From: Planotetraspora thailandica
Lineage (GTDB): Bacteria > Actinomycetota > Actinomycetes > Streptosporangiales > Streptosporangiaceae
NCBI RefSeq assembly: GCF_016863335.1
Contig: NZ_BOOR01000003.1
Span: forward strand, 34,504-98,503
Direction: 5' to 3'
DNA length: 64,000 nt
The notes below the pieces were generated by a model. That model saw nothing but the letters and a program-made list of their open reading frames with translations. It was not told where the DNA came from and did not search any database. Below, piece after piece: positions 53,847 to 62,908 of this stretch (positions within the stretch are counted from its first letter, which is position 1; each line of letters begins with the position of its first letter). A program made the translations under genes and the position numbers.

Positions 53847-54863
53847 ATGAGTGAGCCCTTGCTGTCCGTCCAAGGGCTGGAGAAGCACTTCCCGGTCACC
53901 AAGGGGCTGCTGCAGCGCCAGGTGGCCGCGGTCAAGGCCGTCGACGGCGTCTCCTTCGAGGTCCGCAAGGGTGAGACGCTCGGCCTGGTGGGCGAGTCCG
54001 GCTGCGGCAAGACGACCACGGGCCGCCTGATCACCCGGCTGATCGAGCCGACCGGCGGGAAGATCGTCTTCGAGGGCAACGACATCACGCACATGTCCCA
54101 GGGCAAGATGCGCCCGCTGCGCAGGGACGTGCAGATGATCTTCCAGGACCCCTACAGCTCGCTCAACCCCCGGCACACGGTCGGCGCCATCGTCGGCGCG
54201 CCCTTCCGGATCCAGGGCATCAAGACCGAGCAGGGCGTGAAGAAGGCCGTCCAGGACATCCTGGAGCTGGTGGGCCTCAACCCCGAGCACTACAACCGCT
54301 ACCCGCACGAGTTCTCCGGCGGTCAGCGGCAGCGCATCGGGATCGCGAGGACGCTGGCGCTCAAACCCAAGCTGATCATCGCCGACGAGCCCGTCTCCGC
54401 GCTGGACGTGTCCATCCAGGCCCAGGTGGTCAACCTCCTGGAGGACCTGCAGAACGAGCTTGACCTCACCTACGTCGTGATCGCGCACGACCTGTCGGTG
54501 GTGCGGCACATCAGTGACCGGGTCGCGGTCATGTACCTCGGCAAGCTGGTCGAGCTCGCCGACCGCAAGAGCCTGTACGAGTCGCCCATGCACCCGTACA
54601 CGAACGCGCTGCTGTCGGCGGTGCCGATCCCTGACCCCAAGCGGCGTGTCGAGCGTGAGCGCATCCGCCTCCAGGGCGACGTGCCGTCCCCGCTCAACCC
54701 GCCGCCCGCGTGCAGGTTCCACACCCGCTGCTGGAAGGCACAGGAGATCTGCAAGACGGTGGAGCCGCCGCTGCAGAAGCTCGCCCCCGGACATGAGGTG
54801 GCCTGCCACTTCCCGGAGAACGCGCCCGCCGCCGCGGCCGAGGCCGCCCCCGCGGCCGTCTGA
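53847..54863 (+). CDS. Oligopeptide ABC transporter ATP-binding protein (DppF/OppF type)
   Basis: The 338-residue product is the second ATPase of the importer. Walker A is [11 protein letters not shown] (about residues 48-58), the signature [15 protein letters not shown], Walker [14 protein letters not shown] and switch His in IAHDLSVV. The C-terminal Cys motif [14 protein letters not shown] matches OppF proteins, and an Ala-rich tail ends the protein. It begins 45 bp after the OppD gene with GGAGAG upstream, and a 36-bp palindrome closes the operon. Confidence 0.95.
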   Translation: MSEPLLSVQGLEKHFPVTKGLLQRQVAAVKAVDGVSFEVRKGETLGLVGESGCGKTTTGRLITRLIEPTGGKIVFEGNDITHMSQGKMRPLRRDVQMIFQDPYSSLNPRHTVGAIVGAPFRIQGIKTEQGVKKAVQDILELVGLNPEHYNRYPHEFSGGQRQRIGIARTLALKPKLIIADEPVSALDVSIQAQVVNLLEDLQNELDLTYVVIAHDLSVVRHISDRVAVMYLGKLVELADRKSLYESPMHPYTNALLSAVPIPDPKRRVERERIRLQGDVPSPLNPPPACRFHTRCWKAQEICKTVEPPLQKLAPGHEVACHFPENAPAAAAEAAPAAV

Positions 54864-54872
54864 GACACCATT

Positions 54873-54908
54873 CCGCCGGTACGGCTCCCGCGGGAGCCGT
54901 ACCGGCGG
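54873..54908. terminator. 36-bp perfect palindrome closing the oligopeptide operon
   Basis: Positions 54873-54890 and 54891-54908 are exact reverse complements, giving an 18-bp stem that must open a small loop at CCCGCGGG. It lies between convergent operons and is followed by TGTTCTC, with no long U-tract. Confidence 0.65.
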
Positions 54909-54933
54909 TGTTCTCGGGCCGTCATCGGGACCG

Positions 54934-57471
54934 TCACTGGGTGGCGATGGCCCGCAGCACGTCCATGCGGGCGGCCCGCCGCGCCGGCCAGACCGCCGCC
55001 AGCACGCCCACCAGGGCGGCGGCCGCCACATAGGCCGCGAGCTGCCCCGCCGGTACGGCCAGCACGTCGATGCCGTCGCCGGACAGGGCCCGCTGCGCCG
55101 CCCAGCCGAAGCCGACGCCGACCAGCACGCCCAGCAGCGACCCGAAGACCGAGATGAGCACGGACTCGTACCGGATCACCCGGCGCAGCTGGCGGCGTCC
55201 CATTCCGATGGCCCGGAGCAGCCCGATCTCACGCGTCCGCTCGATCACCGACAAGGCGAGCGTGTTGACGATGCCGAGGATCGCGATGAGGATCGACAAC
55301 ACCAGCAGCGCGCTGATCATGGCGAGGAGCTGGGAGACCCCGCTGCGGGCCTGCTCCTTCATGTCCGACTGGTCCTGCAGCGTCAGGTTGGGATAGGCCG
55401 CCAGGTAGCCGTCGAGCGCCTTGCGCACCGTCGCGGCGTCGGCCCCCGGCTCCTTGACGAGAAGCACCGAGGAGATCTGCCCGCCCGGGTAGTGGGCCGC
55501 GAAGGTGCTCTCGCCGAGGAGATACGACCCGGCCATCGGGTTGTCCTTGTACACCCCGGCGACGCGCACTGTCGCGGTGGCGCCGTCGGCGTACTGCGCG
55601 GCGATCCGGCTGCCGACGGTCCAGCCCTTGTCCGCGGCGGTCTTGGCGCCGACCAGGATCTCGTCGGTGCCCGCGGCCGCCCCGCCGGAGCTCATCTCCA
55701 TCCGGAACGGCCCGGCCAGCCGCGCGGGGTCGCCCACGGTGGCGAACACCATCTCCCCGCCCAGCTTGACCTGGGCGTACGTCGTCGCGGTGGCCGACTC
55801 GACGCCCGGCACCCGGGCCAGCCCGGCCGCGACCGACGGGTCGAACGACTGCACCGGCCCGAACCCGCCGCCCGACGACACCTGGAAGTCGGCGCCCAGC
55901 GCGGTGTCAAGCGCCTTGTCGATGGATGCCGTCATGGACGACGCCAGCACCGACACCGCGGCGATCAGCGCCATGCCGATCATCAGCGCGGCCGCCGTGG
56001 CCGAGGTGCGCCGTGGGTTGCGCTGCGCGTTCCGGCTGCCCAGATTGCCCGTCGCGCCCGCCAGCCGCACCAGGGGCGTGCCCAGGGCCCTGGTGACCGG
56101 TCTGGCGAACAGCGGGCTCAGCATCGCCACGGCGAGGAAGACCAGCAGAGCCCCCGCGCCCACCAGGGCGAGCGCCTCACCCGCGCCCGACAGCCCCGCC
56201 GCGAGCACCGCGCCGCCGGTCAGGGCGAGCAGCCCGCCCGCCACGGCCCGCACGCGCAGCGACCGGGCCGGTGCGGCCAGGCCGTCCTGCAGCGCGGCCA
56301 CCGGAGCGATCCGTGCCGCCCGGCGCGCCGGGAAGTAGGCCGCGAACAGGGTGACGGTCACGCCGACCGCAAGAGTCCACGCGATGGTCGACGGCTCGAT
56401 CACGAGAGCGGTCGTGGGAAGGTCGGCGCCGACCGCGGAGAACAGGCCGCGCAGCCCGACCGCCAGCCCCGCCCCCGCAAGCAGGCCGGCGATCGAGCCG
56501 AGCAGCCCCACGCCGAGCGCCTCGCCCATGATCGAGCGGGTCACCTGGCGGCGCGACGCCCCGACGGCCCGCAGCAGAGCGAGCTCCCTGGTGCGCTGCG
56601 CCACCAGCATCGAGAACGTGTTGAAGATGATGAACGAGCCCACGAAGATCGAGATGACCCCGAAGGTCAGCAGGAACGTGCCGAGGAAGCCGAGCAGCTC
56701 CTTGACGTCGCCGGACGCCTCGTCGGCCGCCTGCTTGGAGGTGACGGCCTCATATCCCTTCGGCACGGCGGCGGTCACCCGCTGGGCCAGCTCGGCGGGG
56801 GTCACCCCGGCCGCGGCCTTGGCGACGATCCCCGAGTAGGCGCCGGGCCCGACCAGCAGCCGCTGCGCGGTGGCCGGATCGAAGGCGGCGTAGGTCACGC
56901 CGCCGGTGCGCCCGCTCTCGCCGACCTTGAACACCCCGACCACCTGGTACGGCTCGGCCGGACCCTTCGTCACGATCGTGATCCGGTCGCCGGTCGTGTA
57001 GCCGGTCTTGCCGGCCGTCACCGAGTCGATGGCGACCTCGCCGGGGCCCGCGGGCGCCCGGCCGTTCACGAGGCCGTAGTCGGACAGGGTCGCCGGCCAG
57101 GCGATGCCGAACTGCGGTGGGCCGTTGCCGCCAGCGATCTTGCCGTCCCTGCCGACGATCCCGGCGAAGCCCATCACGTCGCCCCGAGCCTCGGCCACGC
57201 CGTCCACCCGGCGGACCTCGTCGAGGACGGCGGCGGGGATCGGCTCGACCGTCATGCCGCCGTCGGCTCCCGTGAACGCCTGCTCGGCGCGCACGGTCAC
57301 GTCGACCGTCTGCGTGCCCTCGTTGAACAGTTCGTCGAAGGCCTTGTTCGTCGTGCTGGTGAAGATCAGTGTGCCGGCCACGAACGCCGTGCCCAGGATC
57401 ACCGCGATCCCCGTCAGTGCCAGGCGCAGCTTGTGCGCCTGGAGGTTCCTCAGCGTCAGCCGGGCGATCAT
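54934..57471 (-). CDS. FtsX-like permease of an ABC exporter
   Basis: The start is ATG 57471, overlapping the ATPase stop (ATGA); upstream in-frame codons belong to another frame. The 845-residue protein has an N-terminal helix (LALTGIAVILGTAFVAGTLIF), a large extracytoplasmic domain, and two FtsX permease modules, each with three helices; RTRELALLRAVGASRRQVTRSI and RTREIGLLRAIGMGRRQLRRVI are the matching coupling loops. ARRAARIAPVAAL and ARRAARMDVLRAI repeat the C-terminal loop. Such tandem-FtsX permeases form MacB- or BceAB-like exporters for lipids or peptides. The substrate is unknown. Confidence 0.92.
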   Translation of the reverse strand: MIARLTLRNLQAHKLRLALTGIAVILGTAFVAGTLIFTSTTNKAFDELFNEGTQTVDVTVRAEQAFTGADGGMTVEPIPAAVLDEVRRVDGVAEARGDVMGFAGIVGRDGKIAGGNGPPQFGIAWPATLSDYGLVNGRAPAGPGEVAIDSVTAGKTGYTTGDRITIVTKGPAEPYQVVGVFKVGESGRTGGVTYAAFDPATAQRLLVGPGAYSGIVAKAAAGVTPAELAQRVTAAVPKGYEAVTSKQAADEASGDVKELLGFLGTFLLTFGVISIFVGSFIIFNTFSMLVAQRTRELALLRAVGASRRQVTRSIMGEALGVGLLGSIAGLLAGAGLAVGLRGLFSAVGADLPTTALVIEPSTIAWTLAVGVTVTLFAAYFPARRAARIAPVAALQDGLAAPARSLRVRAVAGGLLALTGGAVLAAGLSGAGEALALVGAGALLVFLAVAMLSPLFARPVTRALGTPLVRLAGATGNLGSRNAQRNPRRTSATAAALMIGMALIAAVSVLASSMTASIDKALDTALGADFQVSSGGGFGPVQSFDPSVAAGLARVPGVESATATTYAQVKLGGEMVFATVGDPARLAGPFRMEMSSGGAAAGTDEILVGAKTAADKGWTVGSRIAAQYADGATATVRVAGVYKDNPMAGSYLLGESTFAAHYPGGQISSVLLVKEPGADAATVRKALDGYLAAYPNLTLQDQSDMKEQARSGVSQLLAMISALLVLSILIAILGIVNTLALSVIERTREIGLLRAIGMGRRQLRRVIRYESVLISVFGSLLGVLVGVGFGWAAQRALSGDGIDVLAVPAGQLAAYVAAAALVGVLAAVWPARRAARMDVLRAIATQ

Positions 57472-58271
57472 CGGTCCAGGCCCTTCATACGCTCCAGCAC
57501 CCCGTCGGGGGTGGGCTCGGGAAGCTGGTCGACGATGCGGCCGTCGGCGAGGAAGACCACCAGGTCGGCGTAGGAGGCCGCGACCGGGTCGTGAGTCACC
57601 ATGACGATCGTCTGGCCCATCTCCCTGACCGAGCTCCGCAGGAACGACAGAACCTCCGCGCCCGCGCGCGAGTCGAGGTTGCCGGTCGGCTCGTCGGCGA
57701 AGACGATCTCCGGCTTGGCCGCCAGGGCCCGCGCGCACGCGACCCGCTGCTGCTGGCCGCCGGACAGCTCGGCCGGGCGGTGCCTGAGGCGGGGGCGCAG
57801 GCCCACCGTGTCGATCACCGTGTCCACCCACGCCTGGTCGGGGCGCACGCCCGCGATGTCCATCGGGAGGGTGATGTTCTCGAGCGCGGTCAGCGTCGGG
57901 ATCAGGTTGAACGACTGGAACACGAAACCGATCCTGTCGCGGCGCAGCCGGGTGAGCCGCTTGTCGTCCAGGCGGGTCAGCTCGACGTCGCCGACGAAGA
58001 CCTGCCCGGCCGTCACGGTGTCGAGGCCTGCCAGGCAGTGCATGAGGGTGGACTTGCCGGACCCGGAGGGGCCCATGATGGCGGTGAACCGGCCGCCCGG
58101 GATGCCGAGGGTGACGCCGTCGAGGGCGTTCACCCGGGCGTCGCCCGTGCCGTACACCTTGGTGACGCCGACCGCGCGCGCGGCGAGCGAGCCGGCGGAG
58201 CGGATCTCGTCCTCGGTCACCGGAGCGGCGCCGGCGAGCGGTGATCCCACGGAGGTCGTTCCGAATGTCAT
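57468..58271 (-). CDS. ABC exporter ATP-binding protein (LolD/MacB type)
   Basis: The 267-residue ATPase starts at ATG 58271. It has Walker A GPSGSGKST (about residues 67-75), a Q-loop FVFQSFNLIPTLTALENI, the signature LSGGQQQRVACARAL, Walker B IVFADEPTGNLDS and switch His VTHDP. The GNLDS and FNLIP features mark the LolD/MacB/FtsE group. Its stop overlaps the FtsX-like gene's start, so both are translated together. A palindrome-rich gap upstream separates it from the response-regulator gene. Confidence 0.95.
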   Translation of the reverse strand: MTFGTTSVGSPLAGAAPVTEDEIRSAGSLAARAVGVTKVYGTGDARVNALDGVTLGIPGGRFTAIMGPSGSGKSTLMHCLAGLDTVTAGQVFVGDVELTRLDDKRLTRLRRDRIGFVFQSFNLIPTLTALENITLPMDIAGVRPDQAWVDTVIDTVGLRPRLRHRPAELSGGQQQRVACARALAAKPEIVFADEPTGNLDSRAGAEVLSFLRSSVREMGQTIVMVTHDPVAASYADLVVFLADGRIVDQLPEPTPDGVLERMKGLDR

Positions 58272-58361
58272 GGTTCGACGCTATGAGCGGCCCGCGGCGA
58301 AAGGATCGGTCTACGGGACCGACCCCGCCTGCCCCCGGGGCAGGAGACCTCAGGGCGACCC

Positions 58362-58379
58362 CTACTCCCCGAGGAGTAG
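58362..58379. promoter_or_regulatory. Candidate response-regulator site CTACTCC-N4-GGAGTAG
   Basis: CTACTCC (58362-58368) and GGAGTAG (58373-58379) form a perfect inverted repeat about 90 bp upstream of the ATPase start. Two more palindromes lie nearby (TCGGTC/GACCGA and CCTGCCCC/GGGGCAGG). The placement suits control of the exporter by the adjacent NarL-type regulator. Confidence 0.5.
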
Positions 58380-58406
58380 CCGCTCAGGGTCTCGGGGTGG
58401 AGACGG

Positions 58407-59090
58407 TCAGGGCAGGGCGCCGGGGGTGATGAGCCCGGTCTCGTAGGCCAGCACCACGGCCTGCACGCGGTCGCGCAGCCCCAGCTTCGTCAGCACGTTG
58501 CCCACGTGCGTCTTGACGGTCGTCTCGCTGACCACGAGCTCGGCTGCGATCTCCGCGTTGGACATGCCTCTGGCGATCAGGCGGAGCACCTCCAGTTCGC
58601 GCTCGGTCAGGCGGTCGAGCCGGGCCGGGGTCGTCTCCCGGTGGACCGAGGGCAACCGGGTGGCGAACCGGTCGAGCAGGCGGCGGGTGACGCTGGGGGC
58701 GACGATCGCGTCCCCGGCCGCCACCACCCTGATGGCCTGCACGAGCTCGTCCGGCGGCACGTCCTTCAGCAGGAAGCCGCTCGCGCCCGCCCTGAGCGCC
58801 TCCACGATGTATTCGTCGAGGTCGAACGTGGTGAGCACGAGAACCTTCGGCACGTGGGCGCTCGGCGCGGCCTCGCGCACGATGCGCCGGGTGGACTCGA
58901 TGCCGTCCATGCCCGGCATGCGGATGTCCATCAGCACGACGTCGGGCAGGAGCGCACGCGACTGGTCCATCGCGGTCGCGCCGTCCCCGGCCTCGCCGAC
59001 GACGGTGACGTCGCGCTCGGCCTCCAGGATGAAGCGGAATCCCGTGCGCAGCAGCGGCTGGTCGTCCACCAGCAGGACGCGGATCGTCAT
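58407..59090 (-). CDS. NarL/LuxR-type response regulator
   Basis: The start is ATG 59090 (MTIRVLLVDDQPLLRTG). The 227-residue protein has the receiver domain with acidic pocket DD, phospho-acceptor Asp in VVLMDIRMPGMDG (about residue 54), the TTFD switch Thr and Lys in FLLKDVPP. The C-terminal LuxR-type HTH (about residues 163-220) shows LTERELEVLRLIARGMSNAEIAAEL and TVKTHVGNVLTKLGLRDR. It lies downstream of the sensor kinase gene and upstream of the exporter, so it most likely activates the exporter in response to an envelope signal. Confidence 0.95.
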   Translation of the reverse strand: MTIRVLLVDDQPLLRTGFRFILEAERDVTVVGEAGDGATAMDQSRALLPDVVLMDIRMPGMDGIESTRRIVREAAPSAHVPKVLVLTTFDLDEYIVEALRAGASGFLLKDVPPDELVQAIRVVAAGDAIVAPSVTRRLLDRFATRLPSVHRETTPARLDRLTERELEVLRLIARGMSNAEIAAELVVSETTVKTHVGNVLTKLGLRDRVQAVVLAYETGLITPGALP

Positions 59091-59148
59091 CGGCGATCCG
59101 CACCCGGGCGCGCAGGCCTTCTTGGGGTGGAAGGAGACACCCTGATCG

Positions 59149-60348
59149 TCATGTCCTGTCCTTGAGGGGGAATCGGGCCCGGACCTCGAATCCGCCTCCG
59201 TCACGGGGGCCGATCCGCAGGACTCCACCATAAAGGGCCACACGCTCCCTGATGCCGACGAGACCGTGACCGGATCCGGCTCCGTTCTTGACGAGCTCCG
59301 CCGCGGCGCCCCGGCCGTCGTCCTCGACGTGGACCATCAGCTCGCCCGGCTCCTGCCGTACGGTGACCCACGCGCGGGCCGCCGGGCCCGCGTGCCTGAG
59401 GCTGTTGGTCAGCGCCTCCTGCACCAGGCGGTAGGCGGCCAGGTCCACGCCGGGCGGCAGGACGGGCGTCTCGCCCTCGATCCAGAGCTGGATGCTGAGG
59501 CCCGCCTCGCGCATCTGCTCGACCAGCGTCGGGAGGTCGTGCATGCCCGGCTGCGGTTCCCGCTCGGCGGGGCCGTCCGTGCGCAGCACGCCGACGATGC
59601 TGCGCATCTCCGCCATCGCGGTACGGCCCATCTCCTCGATGGCGGTGAGCGCGTCGCGAGCCACGCCCGGGTCGGTGTCGAGCATCCTGCGCGCGGCGGA
59701 GGCCTGAACCGTCATGACGCTGACGTGGTGCGCGACCACGTCGTGCAGCTCACGCGCGATACGCGAGCGCTCCTCGGCGCGGGCGGCGCGGGTGTCGGCC
59801 TCCCTGGCCCGCTCGAGCCGGTCCGCGCGCTGCGTCAGCTCGGCCAGGTAGGCCCTGCGCAGCCTGACGCTGCGCCCGACCACCCAGCACAACACGATGA
59901 GCACGGCGGTCACGACGTGGTCCATCCACGACATCGGCCGGGACGCCAAGAGGACGCCCGTGACGTATCCCACGCTGCAGACGGCCGCCGCCGCGAGGCT
60001 CAGTGCGAGTCCCCGGTAGGCCGCCACGGTGTACAGGAGCACCAGAGCGCCGGCGGCGCCGAGGCCGGCGTTGTAGCCGAGCGCGGCCGCCAGCGCCTCC
60101 GGAAGGCCGGTCAGCACGAGGACCACGAACGGCCAGCGCCTGCGCAGCGCCACCGGAAGCGTCGTCAGGGCCGCGAGCGACAGGTTGAGCCAGTCGGGGG
60201 ATCGGACCGCCCCGCCCAGGATCTCGGGTCCCGCGAGCAGGATGAAGAGGAACGAGGCCGCCGTCAGCACCACCGCGAGGATCAGGTCGTTGATCGGGGG
60301 AGGGGGAATCCGGAGCCTGGACCGGAAATCGCCGGAGGTGGTGCGCAC
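59149..60348 (-). CDS. Sensor histidine kinase (HisKA_3 type)
   Basis: The start is GTG 60348: TAGATT ends 6 bases upstream. The 399-residue protein has about five N-terminal membrane helices (to about residue 160), a coiled segment, and the HisKA_3 dimerisation region RIARELHDVVAHHVSVMTVQA with the phospho-accepting His. The ATPase domain shows the N-box LVQEALTNSLRHAG and G-boxes VEDDGRG and GSGHGLVGIRERV. It pairs with the NarL-type regulator 58 bp downstream. The signal is unknown, though few extracytoplasmic residues suggest sensing within the membrane. Confidence 0.94.
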   Translation of the reverse strand: MRTTSGDFRSRLRIPPPPINDLILAVVLTAASFLFILLAGPEILGGAVRSPDWLNLSLAALTTLPVALRRRWPFVVLVLTGLPEALAAALGYNAGLGAAGALVLLYTVAAYRGLALSLAAAAVCSVGYVTGVLLASRPMSWMDHVVTAVLIVLCWVVGRSVRLRRAYLAELTQRADRLERAREADTRAARAEERSRIARELHDVVAHHVSVMTVQASAARRMLDTDPGVARDALTAIEEMGRTAMAEMRSIVGVLRTDGPAEREPQPGMHDLPTLVEQMREAGLSIQLWIEGETPVLPPGVDLAAYRLVQEALTNSLRHAGPAARAWVTVRQEPGELMVHVEDDGRGAAAELVKNGAGSGHGLVGIRERVALYGGVLRIGPRDGGGFEVRARFPLKDRT

Positions 60349-60354
60349 GTATTC

Positions 60355-60360
60355 AATCTA
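60355..60360 (-). promoter_or_regulatory. TAGATT -10 box of the sensor kinase gene
   Basis: TAGATT on the minus strand ends 6 bases before GTG 60348, supporting a leaderless start for the two-component operon. Confidence 0.45.
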
Positions 60361-60503
60361 GGACGCGAGGGGAGCGCGCCACCCTGCGCGCGGCGGATAT
60401 CCGTCTCCTTCGCACGGATGAGGGGGCGTACGCCGAGCGCGATACGACCTGCGGGGACCGGTACGCGTTCGCGGGTGTCCGAACTCCTCGCGGCGGGTGC
60501 ACG

Positions 60504-61379
60504 TCACAGCTCGTCGGTGGCGGCCCGCCTCTGGTTCGCGCCGCGCCCGCCGCGGGGGGAGAGGCCGGGACGGTGGTCGGGCACGGGCGGCGGGGTGCCG
60601 CCGAACTCCGGGCACAACGCCTGGTGGTCGCACCAGTCGCACAGCCGCGAGGGCCGGTGTCGCCATTCCTTGGTGCGGACCGCCCGTTCGATCGCCTCCC
60701 AGAGCGCCTGCACCTTGCGCTCGGTGGCCCGCAGGTCGGCCTCGTCGGGGGCGTATCTGAGGATCTCGCCGTTGCCGAGGTACATCAGCTGGAGCACACG
60801 CGGCACCGTGCCGTTCAGCCGCCACAGGGCGAGCGCGTAGAACTTCATCTGGAACAGCGCCTTGGCCTCGAAGTCGTGCCGCGGCGCCGTGCCCGTCTTG
60901 TAGTCGACGACCCTGACCTCACCCGTGGGGGCGACGTCCAGGCGATCGATGTATCCGCGTAGCAGCAGCCCGCTGTCGAGCACGGTCTCGACGTACATCT
61001 CCCGCTCGGCCGGCTCGAGCAGCCGCGGGTCCTCCAGGGTGAAGTAGCGCTCCACCATCGACCTGGCCTGCGTGAGCCACTGGTCGCGCTCCTCGTCGGA
61101 GGAGAACAGCCCCGCGTACTCGGGTTCCCCGGTCAGCAGGCGCTCCCACTGGGGCTCCAGCAGGTCCTGGGCCGCGGCGACCGTCCTGGCCTCCGGCGGG
61201 AGGTCGTAGAGCCGTTCGAGCACGGCGTGCACGAGCGTGCCGCGCACGGCGGCGGGGGACGGCCGCTCGGGCAGCTGGTCGATCACCCTGAACCGGTAGA
61301 GCAGCGGGCAGGTCATGAAGTCACCGGCACGTGAGGGGGAGAGGGCGCCGATGATCGAGCGCTCTTCGGCGAGGGTCAT
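60504..61379 (-). CDS. RecB family PD-(D/E)XK exonuclease with Fe-S cluster motif
   Basis: The start is ATG 61379, with TACAGT ending 7 bases upstream; the longer in-frame start at 61649 is not supported. The 291-residue protein shows LSPSRAGDFMTCPLLYRFRVI at the start with the first cluster Cys, GTLVHAVLERLYD, the nuclease core GYIDRLDV and VRVVDYKTGTAP (Asp and Lys), KFYALAL, and CDWCDHQALCPE with three more Cys. This is the AddB/RecB-like nuclease module with a 4Fe-4S staple and no helicase. It processes DNA ends, partner unknown. It is divergent from the M50 protease. Confidence 0.93.
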   Translation of the reverse strand: MTLAEERSIIGALSPSRAGDFMTCPLLYRFRVIDQLPERPSPAAVRGTLVHAVLERLYDLPPEARTVAAAQDLLEPQWERLLTGEPEYAGLFSSDEERDQWLTQARSMVERYFTLEDPRLLEPAEREMYVETVLDSGLLLRGYIDRLDVAPTGEVRVVDYKTGTAPRHDFEAKALFQMKFYALALWRLNGTVPRVLQLMYLGNGEILRYAPDEADLRATERKVQALWEAIERAVRTKEWRHRPSRLCDWCDHQALCPEFGGTPPPVPDHRPGLSPRGGRGANQRRAATDEL

Positions 61380-61386
61380 GCCCCGC

Positions 61387-61392
61387 ACTGTA
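61387..61392 (-). promoter_or_regulatory. TACAGT -10 box of the RecB-like nuclease gene
   Basis: TACAGT on the minus strand ends 7 bases before ATG 61379 and decides that start. Confidence 0.45.
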
Positions 61393-61533
61393 GGCCACGG
61401 GGGCGACAACCACCGACGGGCGCCGCGCGGGGCCGTGCGCCGACGGGCCGGGTTCGCGGACCTGCCGCGAACTCGTAGGCTGATCTCACCTCGCGGCGCG
61501 TAGCATCGAGGTCGAGGAGATGAGGCGGCCGAC

Positions 61534-62703
61534 ATGAGTACACCTGCCAACCAGTCCCCGGGGCTGCGGATCGGGAGCCCCTTCGGCATTCCGGTGTACA
61601 TCTCGCCCACCTGGCTGATCGTGGCGGCCTTCATCGCCTTCCAGTTCAAGAACGTGTTCGCCGCGAGCCTTCCCGGCTACGGCGACGCCGGCGCCATCCT
61701 CGTGGCGCTGATCTTCGCCGTGCTCCTCTACGCGTCGGTCCTGCTCCACGAGCTCGCCCACTGTGTGGTCGCCAAGCACTACGGCCTGCCGGTGCGGCGG
61801 ATCGTCCTCTACATGCTCGGCGGGGTCTCCGAGATCGAGCGCGAGCCGGAGACGGCCGGCCGCGAGTTCAACGTCGCCCTCGCCGGTCCGGCGCTGTCCC
61901 TCGGGCTGGCCGTGATCGGGTATGCGGTGTCAGCGGCCCTGTTCGTCGAGGGGTCGATCAACCCGCTGCACATGGCGGCGAATCCTCCGATCGGGCTGAT
62001 CCCCGTGCTGATCTGGCAGCTCTGGTTGTCCAACCTGATCGTCGGGATCTTCAATCTGCTGCCGGGCCTGCCGCTCGACGGCGGACGGCTCCTACGCGCG
62101 GGCGTGTGGAAGGCGACCAAGGACCCGGGCCGCGGCACCCTCGCCGCCGCCTGGGGCGGCCGCACCGTCGCCGTCGTCATCGTGGGCCTGGCCCTGCTGC
62201 CCTATGTGGCCGCCGGGCAGCTGCCGGACGACTTCTCCTGGCTCTGGTCGGTCGTGCTGGCGGCCTTCATCTGGCTCGGAGCCTCGCAGTCGCTGCGGGT
62301 GGCGCGGGTGCGGGCCAAGCTGCCCCAGCTGCGGGCCCGCACGCTGGCCCGCCGCGCGTTGCCGGTCACCGCAGAGGTGCCTCTGTCGGAGGCGCTGCGC
62401 CGGGCCGGAGCGGCGGGGGCCGGTGCGATCGTGGTGGTCGACCACGAGGGCAGGCCCGTCGCGATCGCCAACGAGTCGGCCATCAACGCCACCCCCGAAC
62501 ATCGCCGCCCCTGGGTGAACGTCGGCTCCGTGGCGCGCAGCCTGGAGCCGTCCATCGTCCTCGGGGCCGACCTCGAGGGCGAGTCGCTCCTCGACGCCAT
62601 GCGCGGCAGCCCCGCGGCGGAATACCTGCTGGTCGAGCGCGGCGGCGAAGTCTTTGGAGTGCTCGTCACCTCGGATGTCAATCGTGTCTTCAGCGGGGTA
62701 TGA
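61534..62703 (+). CDS. M50 family site-2 protease with CBS domains
   Basis: The start is ATG 61534 with GAGGCGG upstream. The 389-residue membrane protein has the zinc motif HELAH in LLHELAHCVVAKHYGLP (about residues 72-76) and the second ligand motif LLPGLPLDGGRLL (about 178-190), with six or so helices. Two CBS domains occupy the cytoplasmic C-terminus (about 270-385: EVPLSEALRRAGAAGAGAIVVVDHEG and YLLVERGGEVFGVLVTSDVNRV). It resembles Rip3/SpoIVFB-type proteases that cut membrane-bound regulators, with CBS domains sensing adenosine nucleotides. Its substrate is not visible here. Confidence 0.94.
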   Translation: MSTPANQSPGLRIGSPFGIPVYISPTWLIVAAFIAFQFKNVFAASLPGYGDAGAILVALIFAVLLYASVLLHELAHCVVAKHYGLPVRRIVLYMLGGVSEIEREPETAGREFNVALAGPALSLGLAVIGYAVSAALFVEGSINPLHMAANPPIGLIPVLIWQLWLSNLIVGIFNLLPGLPLDGGRLLRAGVWKATKDPGRGTLAAAWGGRTVAVVIVGLALLPYVAAGQLPDDFSWLWSVVLAAFIWLGASQSLRVARVRAKLPQLRARTLARRALPVTAEVPLSEALRRAGAAGAGAIVVVDHEGRPVAIANESAINATPEHRRPWVNVGSVARSLEPSIVLGADLEGESLLDAMRGSPAAEYLLVERGGEVFGVLVTSDVNRVFSGV

Positions 62704-62743
62704 CCCTATTTCTGGGACATGGTCCGGTGGCGATGGCGCCGGA

Positions 62744-62771
62744 TTGCCGTTCACCATGGATTTGCTACGTT
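62744..62771 (+). promoter_or_regulatory. Promoter before the small ORF and FHA-type gene
   Basis: TTGCCG (62744-62749) and TACGTT (62766-62771) are separated by 16 bases. The -10 box ends 5 bases before an ATG at 62777. Confidence 0.45.
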
Positions 62772-62776
62772 CTGGG

Positions 62777-62908
62777 ATGATCGATCCGGTGTCTGTAGCC
62801 GCCGCGTTCCGCACGTCACGACAGCGGCGCTGTGTCGGCCGGTGGCCAGATCCGGATGCCGATGGTCGGCTGGCGATTCCGGGGTGTTCGGGAGGGAGAG
62901 TTCTGTGA
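62777..62908 (+). CDS. Small ORF (43 aa), possibly leaderless and coupled to the next gene
   Basis: From ATG 62777 a frame of 43 codons (MIDPVSVAAAFRTSR...) ends at TGA 62906-62908, overlapping the next gene's GTG by three bases (GTGA). A -35/-10 pair lies just upstream, with the -10 ending 5 bases before the ATG, like the leaderless genes elsewhere in the window. The peptide is basic with two cysteines and no recognisable domain. It may be a leader peptide that couples translation, or a chance frame in a GC-rich leader. Confidence 0.35.
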   Translation: MIDPVSVAAAFRTSRQRRCVGRWPDPDADGRLAIPGCSGGRVL

